A stretch of DNA of 64,000 bases from Cryptomeria japonica (taxonomy: Eukaryota > Streptophyta > Pinopsida > Cupressales > Cupressaceae): assembly GCF_030272615.1 (NCBI RefSeq), contig NC_081414.1, positions 237,324,233-237,388,232 of the forward strand, in the 5' to 3' direction. The notes beneath the pieces are model-generated. The model had not been told where the DNA came from. It saw only the letters and a program-made list of their open reading frames with translations, and ran no database searches. This document shows positions 1 through 11,237 of the stretch, one piece after another. How positions within the stretch are numbered: position 1 is the stretch's first letter; each line of letters begins with the position of its first letter. The translations under genes were made by a program, and so were the position numbers.

Positions 1-771
1 AGCACGATAATCCACACACATGCGAATGGTACCATCCTTCTTCTTCACAAGAACAACTGCTGAAGCGAAAGGACTCTTACTTGGACGAATGAATCCCATC
101 TCCAAGAGTTTCTTAATGTTTTTCTCAATCTCATCCTTCTGCTTCTTAGGGTACCGATATGGAGTTGTGATGACTGGTTTAGCCCCTTCCTTGAGCTCTA
201 CGACATGCTCTGAGCCTCGTTCGGGAGGTGGCCTAGGAGGTAAATCAGCAAACACTTTACTCTTCCTAGTGAGTAAGGACTGGATATCAGGAGGGTAGTC
301 CCTCTTTGTTTCAACTGGACTAGCTGGGAGAATCATACATTCCGCAGCCCACTCAACTTGATCATGCTGAATCAACTTTGCCATTCGCTTGAATGACACA
401 ATCCGAGGTCCACCGTTAGACATTCCTCTTAACACCACCTTCTTCCCATCGGATTGAAACTTGAGCTCCATGGTTTGCAGATTTAGGGAGATCTCTCCAA
501 GTGAACGCAGCCATTGAATGCCTAGGACGGCAACCGTATCTCCATTGCTAACTACATAGAAGTCATCCTTGACTTCGTAGTTGCCCAATTGCATAGACAT
601 ATTTGGGATCTTCTTGGTGCAAGAAATGTGAAACTCATCAAAAACCATAACCTTGAAGCCTTCAAAATCTTCTGTTTGCAGCCCTTTCTTTGCCACCACA
701 ACTTCATCAATGAAGTTATGCGTTGCTCCAGTATCAATCAAAGTGACTATTCGCTGCCCCTTAATCATCCC
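1..771 (-). pseudogene. Retrotransposon pol: aspartic protease and N-terminal reverse transcriptase (partial)
   Basis: The minus strand is open from 771 to the window edge with no stop, in the same frame as gag. It starts just after a TGA that ends gag at 774-772. The protease active site DTGATHNFID is at about 735-700. Downstream come the protease-RT linker (LPPRPPPERGSEHVVEL) and the first RT block ([17 protein letters not shown], then RMCVDYR). Protease would process the polyprotein and RT would copy the RNA in virus-like particles. The frame is intact here. The upstream TGA would cut pol off from gag unless it is read through, so I treat it as a decayed copy. The catalytic RT aspartates lie outside the window. 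Confidence 0.9.
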
Positions 772-2286
772 TCAAACCTTGAAGGATTCATTTTTTGAAA
801 GCTCGAAAGTTGAGCCAAGGTACCCCCGCTTCCTTTTTTTACCTTCAGATTCTTCGTGAACTCTTTCCACTTCGCTGTCATCACAATCTGATTGCTGGTC
901 TGAAGAATCAGAATCGCTTTCTCCAGCTGAATAGTATTCAATTTGATGAATTTTGACTACCTTTGGGCAAATATGATCTTGGGACCCTTTTTCTCTACAC
1001 CGGAAACATAACCCCTTTCTTGGGAGTTCGTTAAGTGTCTCTAGATCCAGCCTTGTGACATGAGTGTTATGCTGTTTGAACTCCTTATGGTGAGGTCCCT
1101 TTCCTTTATCCTTTTTGTGAAATAATGGCTTGGATTGAATTTTTGCCTTAGGAGCAGCCCACTCCATATTTCTTGCTTTCTTCATTGCCTCTTGTAAGGA
1201 GGGTGGATCGAAAGCTTTAATCCAACCCTTGAGTGGTTCCATAAGCCCTTCACTGAATAGGATCACCAACCGCCTCTCGGTGATTCTTGTGACCATTACT
1301 GAAAGCCTCTGAAATTCAGCTATGTAAGCATCGACTGTGCCATGTTGTCTAAGTTGTGCCAATTCTCTGAAATGCACTTCTGGATCCTTTTTCTCGAATC
1401 TCTCTGTGAGCCTATTAGTGAACTCATCATAGGTAGTGATCGACTGATGCCCCAAGGTGACTAGGCCATGGTACCACCATTCGTGTGCTACCCCATCTAA
1501 ATGAAGCGTAGCAAACTTGATTGCCTCCTCTTCTGTCATGGGTCTAAGAGCTAGATAGTTGTCTAACTTCTGTATCCAAGCTCTAGCTGAACTACTGTCA
1601 CTCCCGTCAAAATGTGGAAGCATAACCTTGTTGATTGCTTGATGCAAATCCCTCTGTACTGTTGCTTCCCTATGTTCACGATGTTTCCCATGTCCTTTAT
1701 TCTTCCTTTTATGGTCCACGAAATCATTGTAAGACATGTCTAACTTGATTTCATCAGGAAGAGACTCATACTCAGCACGATCAAGTCTCAATTGTTCCAC
1801 AAATGATGCATTCTCTCCCGGATCAAGTTGAGGGTTTATTGGTGCCAAGAAGGTGAGTTTAAAAGGCCTGGAAGAAATGTTTGTTCTATTTGAGGTATGT
1901 GTAGCAGCATGTTCATTATGCTGGTTGGAGCCGCTGTGTTCTCCAGTGTGCCCTTGATTGTTCTGTGAATTAGAACTCTGACCCATTTTCCCTATCATAA
2001 GAGATACCATATCCATTAATGCATCCATCTTCCTCTCGAACCTCCTTCCCGGACTTGGTGTTCTTTCCCTTCCTTTTCCACTTTCATCCCAACTGCTTGT
2101 AAACCTCTTAGTACCACCCACTAGCCTTTCACTGTCCCCCATTTCTGTTTCCGGAGAAGACTCCCAATGAGCCCTCAAAACCTCTGATGCTGTCTGACCT
2201 TCAGGAACCTGATACCACTGAAACTGAAACTGACTTGCAGCCTTCTTATCTTCCCTTGCTAAGTATCTTCTTTCTCTGTCACTCAT
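772..2286 (-). CDS. Retrotransposon Gag with CCHC-like knuckle
   Basis: 504 codons on the minus strand. The ATG lies 35 bp after the primer binding site, which supports this start. The N-terminal third is polar and low in complexity. The retrotransposon Gag fold is at about residues 210-350, with conserved blocks AWIQKLDNYLALRPMTEEEA, EWWYHGLVTLG and RFEKKDPEVHFRELAQLRQ. A degenerate zinc knuckle (CFRCREKGSQDHIC) is at about 420, followed by an acidic Ser/Asp tract. Gag would form the particle and package element RNA. The same blocks occur in the element at 39476. The frame ends at TGA (774-772). In the related copy this site is an arginine codon inside one gag-pol frame, so the stop looks like a CGA-to-TGA type mutation rather than a natural end. 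Confidence 0.92.
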   Translation of the reverse strand: MSDRERRYLAREDKKAASQFQFQWYQVPEGQTASEVLRAHWESSPETEMGDSERLVGGTKRFTSSWDESGKGRERTPSPGRRFERKMDALMDMVSLMIGKMGQSSNSQNNQGHTGEHSGSNQHNEHAATHTSNRTNISSRPFKLTFLAPINPQLDPGENASFVEQLRLDRAEYESLPDEIKLDMSYNDFVDHKRKNKGHGKHREHREATVQRDLHQAINKVMLPHFDGSDSSSARAWIQKLDNYLALRPMTEEEAIKFATLHLDGVAHEWWYHGLVTLGHQSITTYDEFTNRLTERFEKKDPEVHFRELAQLRQHGTVDAYIAEFQRLSVMVTRITERRLVILFSEGLMEPLKGWIKAFDPPSLQEAMKKARNMEWAAPKAKIQSKPLFHKKDKGKGPHHKEFKQHNTHVTRLDLETLNELPRKGLCFRCREKGSQDHICPKVVKIHQIEYYSAGESDSDSSDQQSDCDDSEVERVHEESEGKKRKRGYLGSTFELSKNESFKV

Positions 2287-2320
2287 AGAGGGTTTGTTTC
2301 ACAGGATGGCAGGATGTGAA

Positions 2321-2332
2321 GCTCTGATACCA
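2321..2332 (-). other. Primer binding site (initiator tRNA-Met)
   Basis: The minus strand reads TGGTATCAGAGC one base after the LTR end. This is the standard complement of the 3' end of plant initiator methionine tRNA, used by many chromoviruses. The same 12-mer follows the 5' LTR of the complete element at 39431. Confidence 0.95.
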
Positions 2333-2333
2333 T

Positions 2334-4193
2334 TGAAATATCCTAGATCAATTTTTTTCAATTACAAAGAGTAATGCAACAGACATTCGTTAGGGTTAGC
2401 ACTTAAACCAAAACGATGCGGAATACAACTCTAACCAAGAATGTACACCAGGATCCCGGGTTGGGCAAGGCGTGAGCATATGGTCAGAGGGTCTTCAAGC
2501 ATTCTGAAAGTAACTCTAACCAAGAATGTGCCCAAGATGGACTAACATATGGTTAGAGGATCTTGGTGCATGCTTAAAGCAACTCTAACATGGACTAACA
2601 TATGGTCAAAGGATCTTTACAATTACAACTGCTGAAAAGAAAACTCGACACCAAGCATGTGCTTTCAAACCTAGGGTGGGAATAGAGCTACCATATGGCG
2701 GAGATGCTAAGAACTTAGAAATGGAATTAAATGTAAATAACAAGTGTGAAATGAAAATGAGAAGAAATGCTGGTAGTACTACTGTTCAACTTACAATATG
2801 ATAGTAAATGCTTGCCAAGGTCATAAGATTAAGACTATACAATGCTGCAACAATATAGAAGGCTCTCCTAGGCTTAACAAAAATGATAAGTCCAAGAAAT
2901 TATACTCAAGGATCAATCTTAATATTCTGATTTATGACAGACCTCCACGTGAAATGCTTAATCAGCAACACGTGGAATCACTAAAATGCTCATTACTCTC
3001 TCAATATTAGTCCGAATGACCCAAAACCAAAAGCAATGGCTTTCTATGAAGGAGGCGACCCAACCAATACCAAGAAATCAGACATTAACCCAACAAATTA
3101 TTTATCACGAACCTCAAGGCAATTCTCAGCAGTGACGCCAGGCAAGAATGGCGATTCCTCTCTTTAAAATAAAACACTTCATATTAGAATCTGCAAATTT
3201 GCACAAAGGAGCGCCCAACCAAAACAAGAGGAAATATGCAATACCCAAAATGAATATGTTTTTATTTTGAAATATATGAGTGAAACTACAAATCTGCCCT
3301 GCTAACCACGACTCCCGAAAATGAAATGAAATGCAAATAACTAAACTTCAAGCACAACTCAAGCTACAATGCAATCCCCACTACAAACGCTCACAACTAC
3401 ACTAAATCACCACTAGTTGCTATCTTCCAAGCAAGAAGCAATGCCAAGGTTAGGAGGCATTCATTCCTCGAAGCAACCCCAATACCATTCCGGCAGAGTA
3501 ACATTACAATAGACATAAGATGCCCAAATGAAGGGAAGAGGCCTCCATTTATAAGCTTAACAAGGAATCTCTAGAGGCTTCTAGAAAGTGCGCCCTAATT
3601 TCACATTTGAATTTTCCTCCAAGAGATGGCGCCACTTTTAAAAGCTTTAATTAACCTTTATTTTAATTCACTTCTCTTCATAAAGTTGGCACCTTTTTTC
3701 ATAAGCAAGATTTTAGATCGTAGGAAATATTAAATCCCTTCCATGATGTGTCCACTCTTGAAGACCACCTTTTAAAACAACTTGAAGTGATGAAGCTGGG
3801 CCAAGGGGTCAACTTTAAAATATAACATTAAAACATAACATTATTTAAATGAAATGAACTTATCTCTCCAAAAACATCCCAAGGCCAAAAGTGACGAAGC
3901 CAACTGAACCAACTGAAGAAGAGAACCAACTGTGTCGAAATAATCAGGACCACTGCCAGAAATAGAATTTACTAAAAATAGTAAATTCCAAAAAGTGCTC
4001 GGAATGCAAAGCCGGACATACCACTGTGAAGCCCTCTGAAAACCCAGAAAGAATCCGCAATCCAAACTCTAATTCACGAGCAACAACAACCTCCAAAACT
4101 GGAAACCCTAATTTCACCCATTGAGTAGCCTAAGGGTCTCCGAAATAAGCCATCGGTCAACTGAAACATCACGCCTGAGAAGGGGACATTACA
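2334..4193 (-). repeat. 5' LTR of minus-strand chromovirus
   Basis: On the minus strand it begins TGTAATGTCC and ends GGATATTTCA, next to the primer binding site; length 1,860 bp. Both termini recur in other LTRs here (4429, 13245, 16208, 24656, 26535), so this is an abundant family. A TATA-like stretch (TTATAAATGG, minus strand) lies near 3555. Motifs of the CTATTTTTAG type lie near 3971. No coding content is seen. Confidence 0.88.
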
Positions 4194-4447
4194 ATTATGT
4201 TGTAGCTTCAGCAAAGTTGTCTCCACTTTATGAGGAGGGAGAGTTAGTTTTGATTCCTGAAACTATCATGGACATCAGGGAGCGTTCTTTGAGAAAAAGG
4301 GTGACCAAGGAGTACTTGATTTAATGGAAGAACCTACATGTTGAGGATGCTACTTGGGAGAGTGAGGAGATTCTGCAACATCTAGGGTTGCAATTGCTTG
4401 AGGGCAAGCAATCTTGGGGAGGGCGAACTGTAATGGCCCTTTCTTAG
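4194..4447 (+). pseudogene. Chromovirus pol C-terminus with chromodomain
   Basis: Frame 4121-4324 continues past a TAA (4322-4324) to a TAG at 4445-4447. From about 4230 it reads as the end of integrase plus a chromodomain: GELVLIPETIMDIRERSLRK, then the hydrophobic WKNL and WESEEIL blocks. Chromodomains of such elements are known to guide integration towards modified histones. Sequence left of 4194 is the inserted minus-strand chromovirus. The frame runs 19 bases into the 3' LTR that begins at 4429, as in the complete element at 44252-44273. The TAA falls where the complete copy has the lysine of VKW, so this copy is broken. Confidence 0.85.
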
Positions 4448-5812
4448 TAAGGAGTAATCAGTGGTCCATTGGCCTATTCTGGAGACCTGTATGCTGGTTG
4501 GAATGAGGAATTAGGGTTTCCTATTTTCTAGGAGGATTCTTCGCAGTTTTTAGGGATTTTCTGGTTGGAGTTTGGTAGAAATATTTGAGGATTCCTTTTG
4601 GGTTTTTTGAGAGCTTCACAGTGCTCTAACATGCATTCTGTTCCGGAGTGATTTCTGAACTTACTATTTTTAGTATGTTGGTGGGAGCTCACTAGATTTT
4701 GAGGTTTTTCTGGGTTTTTTGAGCTCTCTCGCAATGTTCGACGAGCATGTCTTTCGAAGATGTTTTCATGACTTACTATTTTTAGTAAGTATCCCTTCAA
4801 GCAGAGTTATTAACTTATTTGTGGCAGTCTTGAGCAGAGTTCCAATCCAGTCCAGAATTAGTAACTTTTGCACTCCAATTCATATGGTTGTTTTGGCAAC
4901 AATCAGTGGATGATTTATAATTGTTTAATTAAATATTATTACTTTATTCTAAAGTTTAATATTTAATTATTTTTACTGATTATTTTGGAGGAATGACTTA
5001 GGAAGGAGAACATTATATTATTTATCCTAAGTCACAAGTTTATTTCCCTAAATTATGGCGTCAAAAATGAATTTAAGTTTTATGCCTTGTAATGTCAATG
5101 TTATAACATGGCGATTTTCCTTGGGAAAAGTACAACTAGGAAAATGGGAAAGTGGATGCCATACTTGGTGAGGGACATGAAATGAAATAAAGTGGATTTC
5201 AAATGAATTTGGGCTCCATTTGCATTTTAATTTCAGATGGAGAAATCTATAAATACAAGGGATGGGCTCCTCATTTGGTTATCTTGAAGAAATCATATTG
5301 TCATGCTGTCGGAATGGTGAGTGAACTTGAGCTTCAGAGTTGTGGCTCCCTAGTTTAGCTACTTTCGTACTGTTGTGCGTTGCACACGCTCCTTGTCGCC
5401 GACAGGGTCCCGCTTCCTTTTTTGGGCCTTTCCGTCTTTGCCCTGTTGAGTTCCGCGCAGAGTGTCTCGCGTCCTTTCAAGCGAGCCTGCGATCAGTCCG
5501 TGAGATGATGATGTTGAGCGGAGGAGCTTATGAATCCGTATGGTTAGTTGAGCCCTCGGGCATGAATTCCAAGAGATTGTTCAAGCTTGTAAAATCGCCT
5601 TGAATAGGCGTGTGATGATAGAGACTGGCGAAATTCGCCAAGTAAGGGACAACGCATTTGAAGGTCACATGAGGACCCAAAGATGCCAATTTTCGCATAA
5701 GAATAATGGGAGAGATTACATGATGTTTTTAGAAGTTTGCACGATTTGTATGAATGTCGATTTTCGCCGTCCGTTTGTAAAGGAGGGGCGAAAGCCTTAA
5801 ACACGCCCAAGT

Positions 5813-6072
5813 GCCGAAATTCGGACCTTTAGGCCGAAATATCAAAAAGGAAGAAAGTTTGCAAAATGGCCAAAAGGGCCGAAATACGGACCTTTAGGCC
5901 GAAATGTCAAAAAGGAAGAAAGTTTGCAAAATGGCCAAAAGGGCTGAAATTCAGACCTTTAAGCTGAAATATTAGAAAATATGAAAGTTTGCAAAATAGC
6001 CAAAAGGGCCGAAATTCGGACCTTTAGGCCAAAATATTAGAAAGTCAAGTTTGAAAGTTTGCAAATGACCAA
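5813..6072 (+). repeat. Four tandem 65-bp units with a CCGAAATTCGG palindrome
   Basis: Units start at 5813, 5878, 5943 and 6008, each 65 bp later. Each carries a near-palindrome GCCGAAATTCGGACC followed by TTTAGGCCGAAA and AAAGTTTGCAAAA. Looser GCCGAAA boxes continue to about 6620. The array precedes the first promoter of element A. Similar boxes occur in the A-type element at the right edge (63650-64000). Confidence 0.85.
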
Positions 6073-6810
6073 AAAGGTCCGAAATTGACAAAAGGTGCGA
6101 AAAGTCCGAAGTTGGTGAAATAAGCCAAATCGCCGAAATTTGCAAACACCTCAAAAGTGCTGAAGTTTTCAAAATGGGTCAAAACCCCGAAAATCGCGTT
6201 TTAAGGTGAAAATGTGTTATTAGAAAGTTTGTAAAACTCCTCCCATTCACCGAAGTTTGTAGCTGAAGGGTAAAGTGTGAAAAGGGTGAAAACTTACGAC
6301 GGCTCCTAAAATGCCGAAGTTTCAAAAAACCTCCACATCCCCGAAATTCGCGAGTTGGAGGAAAGAGTGCGAAAAGTAAAGTTTGAAAGAACCCTCAAAT
6401 TGCCGAAAATCGCGATTTGGGAAGATGAGTGATGAAAGTTAGAGGTTTGAAAGTAGATTTCTCGAAGGCCTCCAAACCACCAAAGTTTGCAATTTGAAGA
6501 AGTACGAAAATGCAAAGGCTTGCAAAGCCCGCAATAACCCCGAACATCACATTCAAAAGAAGGCGCGATTTTTAAAGGTTCAAAAAAAAAAAAAAAACAC
6601 GTAAGGCACCGAAAATCGCGTTTTAGGGGTTAGTTGTAGGAAAATCTTCTAAGTTTGAAAAACCCTCTCCATTTGCTGAAGAACGCGTAAGGTAAAATCG
6701 CGAAGTTTATGAACCTTATGAAGTGAAACGCCATAAACACCATTGTTAGTGCCATAGTAATCATGCAAAAGTTGGAAGTTTAAAGAAAGAGCTCAAAAAA
6801 CGCCCAGATT

Positions 6811-6830
6811 CAACGCCATATAAGAAAACG
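6811..6830 (+). promoter_or_regulatory. TATA-like promoter for the element A gene
   Basis: The sequence CAACGCCATATAAGAA resembles GAACGCCTATATAAGA in element D (46871-46884). TATAAG lies 516 bp before the ATG in A and 510 bp before it in D. Conserved sequence and distance support a real promoter. The transcription start is not known. Confidence 0.6.
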
Positions 6831-6906
6831 CAGAAGTCGGAACCACCGAGAACTCTCCCATTCAAATTTGCAAATCCTGCAATTTCTCGCCATTCATTTT
6901 CACCGG

Positions 6907-7329
6907 GTAAGTGTGCTTTACCTCTCTCGATCCTCTGAAATATTTGCAAATTGGATAGATGTGTGTGCAGAAAATTGATTAAAATGCTTAAGTCTTCAAA
7001 ATCGCATCTTTTTACGTTTGTAAGGCATCATGCAAAGCGATTGAAATCAGAATTTACTCCTAAGAATCAACTAGAAAATGCATTTTTTTTTTACACTAAG
7101 GAAAATTTCTCAAGCTTTATCCATTTTGAAATTAATGCCTAGTGTAAATCCGCAATTGAGAAGCTTCATAAATATTCATGTTTAAATCAATGAAGCTTTT
7201 AGGCAACGAAATCATGCTGTTCTTTCAATTCGGGTTTTCTTTGAATTGATCCTTGAATGCTGACATATCTTTTATCTAACCCACCTTACTTCCTTTTTAT
7301 TGCCTCGTAATCCGTGTCTGGCTGTGCAG
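6907..7329 (+). other. Leader intron of element A gene
   Basis: Donor CCGG/GTAAGT and acceptor GGCTGTGCAG/G bracket 423 bp that end 5 bp before the ATG at 7335. Element D has the same layout (47164-47379), and the E-type copies keep a CAAG/GTATGT donor. No coding content is seen inside. Confidence 0.6.
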
Positions 7330-7334
7330 GATAA

Positions 7335-10300
7335 ATGCCTAAATCGGTGGTAGAATCATCAAAGACGCCTGCTACAGCCAAGACATCACGAGCATCCAAA
7401 TCAGATATCCCTTGCCGAGTCAAAAGGATGAAGTATCAGTATCAAAGAGGGGGATTGAGGGAGTCAAAAGTTCAGAGTGTCTGGGACAATGTCGGTGATA
7501 CTGACCTAGGTCATATCGATATCCAAGATTTCAGAAGTCGAGTCTTCTCCCCTGATGCCTATGGCAGGCCTAGGCAGATGATGGAAAGTGGCATCACCCA
7601 AGTAGCGGGATTTCCCCCAGCAGTGCAAAACTATGAGTTAGTAGTGGAGGCTGCCCAACATTACCAACCATGTTCCAGATTGGTGCTTCTCGAGGACATG
7701 GTCCTCGCTAACTTCACTCCTGAGGCCATTGGCAATGCATTTGATATTCCCTTCCCAAACAATCCCACAGCCACGACTATAGATGAAGCGCAGGGGGCGT
7801 CTGATATGAATCCTGCCAGATGCAGAACACTGATCAATGAAGAGTGGTGTAGGGAGAGAAGACCTCCAAGCGTCAGAATTGGGAAAAAGACCCCAAGAAG
7901 TGACTTTCACAATGAGCATGGGGACATGGTCACATTGCTCAGTAGGGTCATGGGACTCCCCAAATCCAACTACTTTGAAGAATGGATGTTTTACTTCACA
8001 GACCAGGTCTTCGCTGGGAAATCCAAGTTTGACTTGGCCCAGATCATAAGCGACAATATCCACACCCAGCTGATCGAACTTGAGGCAAAGAAGTACTTCA
8101 CTATGACATCCTATTTAGTCTACATGTTTGCCAGGAACCAGCCGCTGCCAGGTTTGATAATGAAAGGTCAAATCGGGAATGGAGCTGATCAAGTAAAAGT
8201 ATACAATTGTTACCCACAGCTACACTATCAGGATATAGCTCAGAGGAAAAAGAATAACCCGGCCTATGCAGTTGGCCAGTATGAGCGTGTCAATGACGCC
8301 TTCATAATGCACTTGGTCAGGCTAATGCAGGGAGGATTACACATAAAGCTCTTGGAGCAAGTTACTATTCTAGTACAGAGATACGGATCCTGGTTCATCC
8401 AGTTCCCAAGGTTCTCCTACATCTGGATAGCTGGCTTTGATGGTGCCCCTCTCCGGCTTCCACGGTACCCAACTGACAAGATAGTTCTCGTGGAGGTCGC
8501 AAGGCAGTCACGTCCGGCTGGTAGCTTACTCAGAGATAGCAAGCAGGTTGGATTTGCATTCCCCATGATTATAGGCAACCAGGATGTCCATCTAAAGACC
8601 CCATCCTAGGTGGAGGAATCCTTTGCAGAGCTGGCCTCCTATGGCCTATAGGAGCATTTTCCAAGGAAATGCTTCGATCACGACAATATGGCGAAGAGAG
8701 CCTATGGCAGGTGGTACAGAGCAAAAGAATCAATTGAAGATTATTGGAAAAACTGCTCTGATGACTATGAGGTGTGAAGGCGTGAATATTCAAGGTGGAG
8801 TGTGCAGCAAATCCGACTCTATGAATATCGTTGGGTCCCAGATCAACTCGCAGATTCAGGAAATTGCCTGCAAGTCTGGGAATTTGAGGCAGTAAGGCAT
8901 CTTTTGCCAGGCGTTGATTGGTCGCAGGACCCGATCACTGATTTTGAGGCAGTCATGGCAGCCCCAGGAAGATATATTGACCAATGGTTGCATCAGCAGA
9001 TTGAGCAACTAATTCATGAAGGAGTCTAGTTCACTTACCACTTAATGGGTAACCTTGATTCTCAGTCCTCCGGAGATGAGGGAACTTCCAGTGCACCTAA
9101 GGAAGAGATTGAAAAGCCTGAGAAAAGGAATAAGGCTAAGGCTAGTAGAGGAACTTTGACGTCCAAGAGAACAAGAAGGGAAAAGATTCCCATTAGGAGA
9201 CCAGAGGTCACTTCATCGTCAAAGGACCCTAGCTCGTCCGACGATGTAGTAGAATTGGATTATATACTTGCTCCACCTTCTCAGAGTGACATCGATGCAT
9301 TTGGAGCTGATGATCCTTCCGCACCCGACATGCTGGACGCCGAGCTAAGAGTAATTGAATCAGCTGAACCAGATAACCAAATTAAGGAAGGAGAGGTTCC
9401 ATCCAATCAGGGGATTGAAGTACATGAACCCACCCAACAGAGCCGCCATGAATTGCTGCTCCATAACACTACCAAGGATGACTCCACTGTTGAAGGAGAG
9501 CAAAAGACAGATAATACCCGCGGGCCTGAAAAGACTAAAGAGCAACCGTTACACGAAGGCACCGAGCAATTGTTCATTGAAGTGGGGGAAAACTCGGCTG
9601 CAAGCAAAGAACTTGGCACCTCTTCTACTCCTCCTATAGCGGAACAACTGCAAATTTGTGATGAGACGGCTGAAAACATCAAAAAACAGAGTGCAAGCTT
9701 AACCATAGCCTTAACCCAGACTGTACCTCAAGAATGGTTAATTGCCCGAGCCCAGCGCAAGGCCACCACAAAGCCACCCATCGATTTGGAGGACATCTTC
9801 TCACGTATAGATCAAGCTAAAGCCAAGGGGAAGAAAAAGCCCAAGGCATATTCCAGAATAACCAAAGATGAGCAAAGGAACCGTACTCTGCACATTGCCA
9901 CCCCGCCTATAGACAAGCCAGCAGATCAGATTACATTGGCTGATTATAGCATCACGACTGTCCCCATCGGACGAGTCACTAAGGAACAAGAAACGGAGGA
10001 ATTCAGGGATTCAGTACAGAACATACTCAGGCAACATGAAGAGATAACAGCTGAAAAGAACATGTATCAAGCTCGTGCTGAGCAGGCCGAGGGGTACATT
10101 GATCAACTCTTGAGACCATTACACAATGCTTCCGAATCCCACATTCCCCCGATGACATTGGCACAAAGAACTACAATGGAGTTTGAGGGAGTATGGGATA
10201 TTGCAAGGGCCATCAGAGAATGGATACAAGGCATCGAAGGGAGGGGAGAACGAATCCTCGAAGAAGTAAAAGAAATGGCCCACCATCGAGAGACGACCTT

Positions 10301-10892
10301 GGTCAGACTATTGGAGGTAAAGAGGGAATCCCTCAGAATGCATGAAGTGGCTGCCACCACTCTTCCCCTCGTAAGAGTTCTCTTTTGGACCCAGGCACAG
10401 ATCCTCACACTCTCCGACATTCTGCACCCCCATGATATCGGCATTTTCAAAGAATGGTACTGGACTATCACCATGAAGAATGACACAAGAAAAATCATTG
10501 ATAAAGAACACGATGCATGCGAGACAATTCTGAAAACCATGCAAGAACTGGGCAAGACGATCCTCTGATCAATGGGCTCGGGATGGCAAAATGACTTGTC
10601 CGATGAAGTGATACAGCCGGACTGGGAGGAAAGACTAGGGACGGATAGGATGACCTATTCCGCTAGGGACCTAAGTTTTGTTGGTCAATTCCATTCAGGC
10701 ATGTTGTGCTTCGAGCGTAATCGTTCCAGCTGGAAAGATGGTTTGAAGCACGTAGACCAATACCTTGAAGGCATCCAGTATAAAATTCATCATCCTCCTA
10801 TGCCTCCATTCAGTTTGCTATTCCAATTATGCCTCAGGTTCCAGGAATATGTTCGTGAGGAGCCTACAGTAGGTCGGGACCTTTGGCAATAA
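7335..10892 (+). pseudogene. Element A large protein (unknown family), broken by nonsense codons
   Basis: One reading frame of about 1,185 codons runs from ATG 7335 to TAA 10890-10892. It is cut by in-frame stops at 8607, 8649, 8775, 9027 and 10566 but shows no frameshift. The N-terminal domain (about residues 30-430) matches the element D protein in order: SGITQVAGFPPA, TPEAIGNAF, a GDMVTLL...FEEWMFYF block, MTSYLVY, YGSWFIQFPRF and LPRYPTDKI. A Lys/Glu-rich, probably disordered stretch follows. The C-terminal part starts at about 9735 (QEWLIARAQRK, then LHIATPPIDK) and is rich in predicted helix. I recognise no catalytic motif. The 10566 stop may be the original end, since D ends near the equivalent point. 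Function unknown. Confidence 0.75.
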
Positions 10893-11228
10893 TATTTGCA
10901 CGACGAGGATGAATTCCTGGAAAAGGGATGTGAAGCTGAAAAGAAAAAAGTGCTCTCCTAAAGTGATTTTTTCCTTTTGATTTTGAAAAGTGCACTTTTT
11001 GGCCAAAGGGTCATATTTGACTTCCAAGTCAACTAAATGTAAAACTTTATGTGTGTGCACTTTTGGATTATTTTGGATAAGTTTTAATTACCTTTTGGGT
11101 AGTTATTGCTCCCTTTGGGGTAGTTGTTGATATTTACCCTCCATTAATGGGTATGGGTACTCTTTTGTAAGGATGAATCTGGGCCTTTTGTTTAGATTAG
11201 ATCTTGGCCATTCATCCATTTTTGAAGC

Positions 11229-11237
11229 CTATATAAG
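11229..11237 (+). promoter_or_regulatory. Second TATA box of element A (LTR-type promoter)
   Basis: CTATATAAG is followed by a pyrimidine-rich start-like stretch and CTCATTTTGTAAG. It lies about 855 bp before the right end of A. Elements D (50806) and E (60736) have a TATA box about 848 and 816 bp before their ends. This position fits the U3/R boundary of an LTR. Confidence 0.65.

Larger units (their letters stand above)
1..4193 (-). mobile_element. Partial Ty3/gypsy chromovirus, 5' LTR to RT
   Basis: Reading on the minus strand, the order is 5' LTR (4193-2334), primer binding site (2332-2321), gag (2286-772) and protease plus the start of reverse transcriptase (771-1). The element runs off the left edge, so its 3' half is not visible. 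It lies in the pol 3' end of a plus-strand relative: the bases right of 4193 resume that relative's coding sequence. The right target duplication would be ATTAT (4194-4198); its partner is outside the window. Order and motifs are those of plant chromoviruses. The C-terminal chromodomain that would prove it is not visible for this copy, so the clade is inferred from similarity to the complete element at 38143-45552. Confidence 0.9.

Noticed and set aside
772-774. TGA between gag and pol as a programmed readthrough signal
   Set aside because: The related element at 39476 has a sense codon at this place in one continuous frame, so a point mutation is simpler.
5813-6072. 65-bp tandem repeats as a CRISPR array
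   Set aside because: Whole units are repeated without unique spacers, and the DNA is plant nuclear.
7638-8063. 141-codon minus-strand ORF, and the 150-codon one at 10103-10555
   Set aside because: Both are antisense to the well-supported element A frame, have no family motif, and are not kept in element D.
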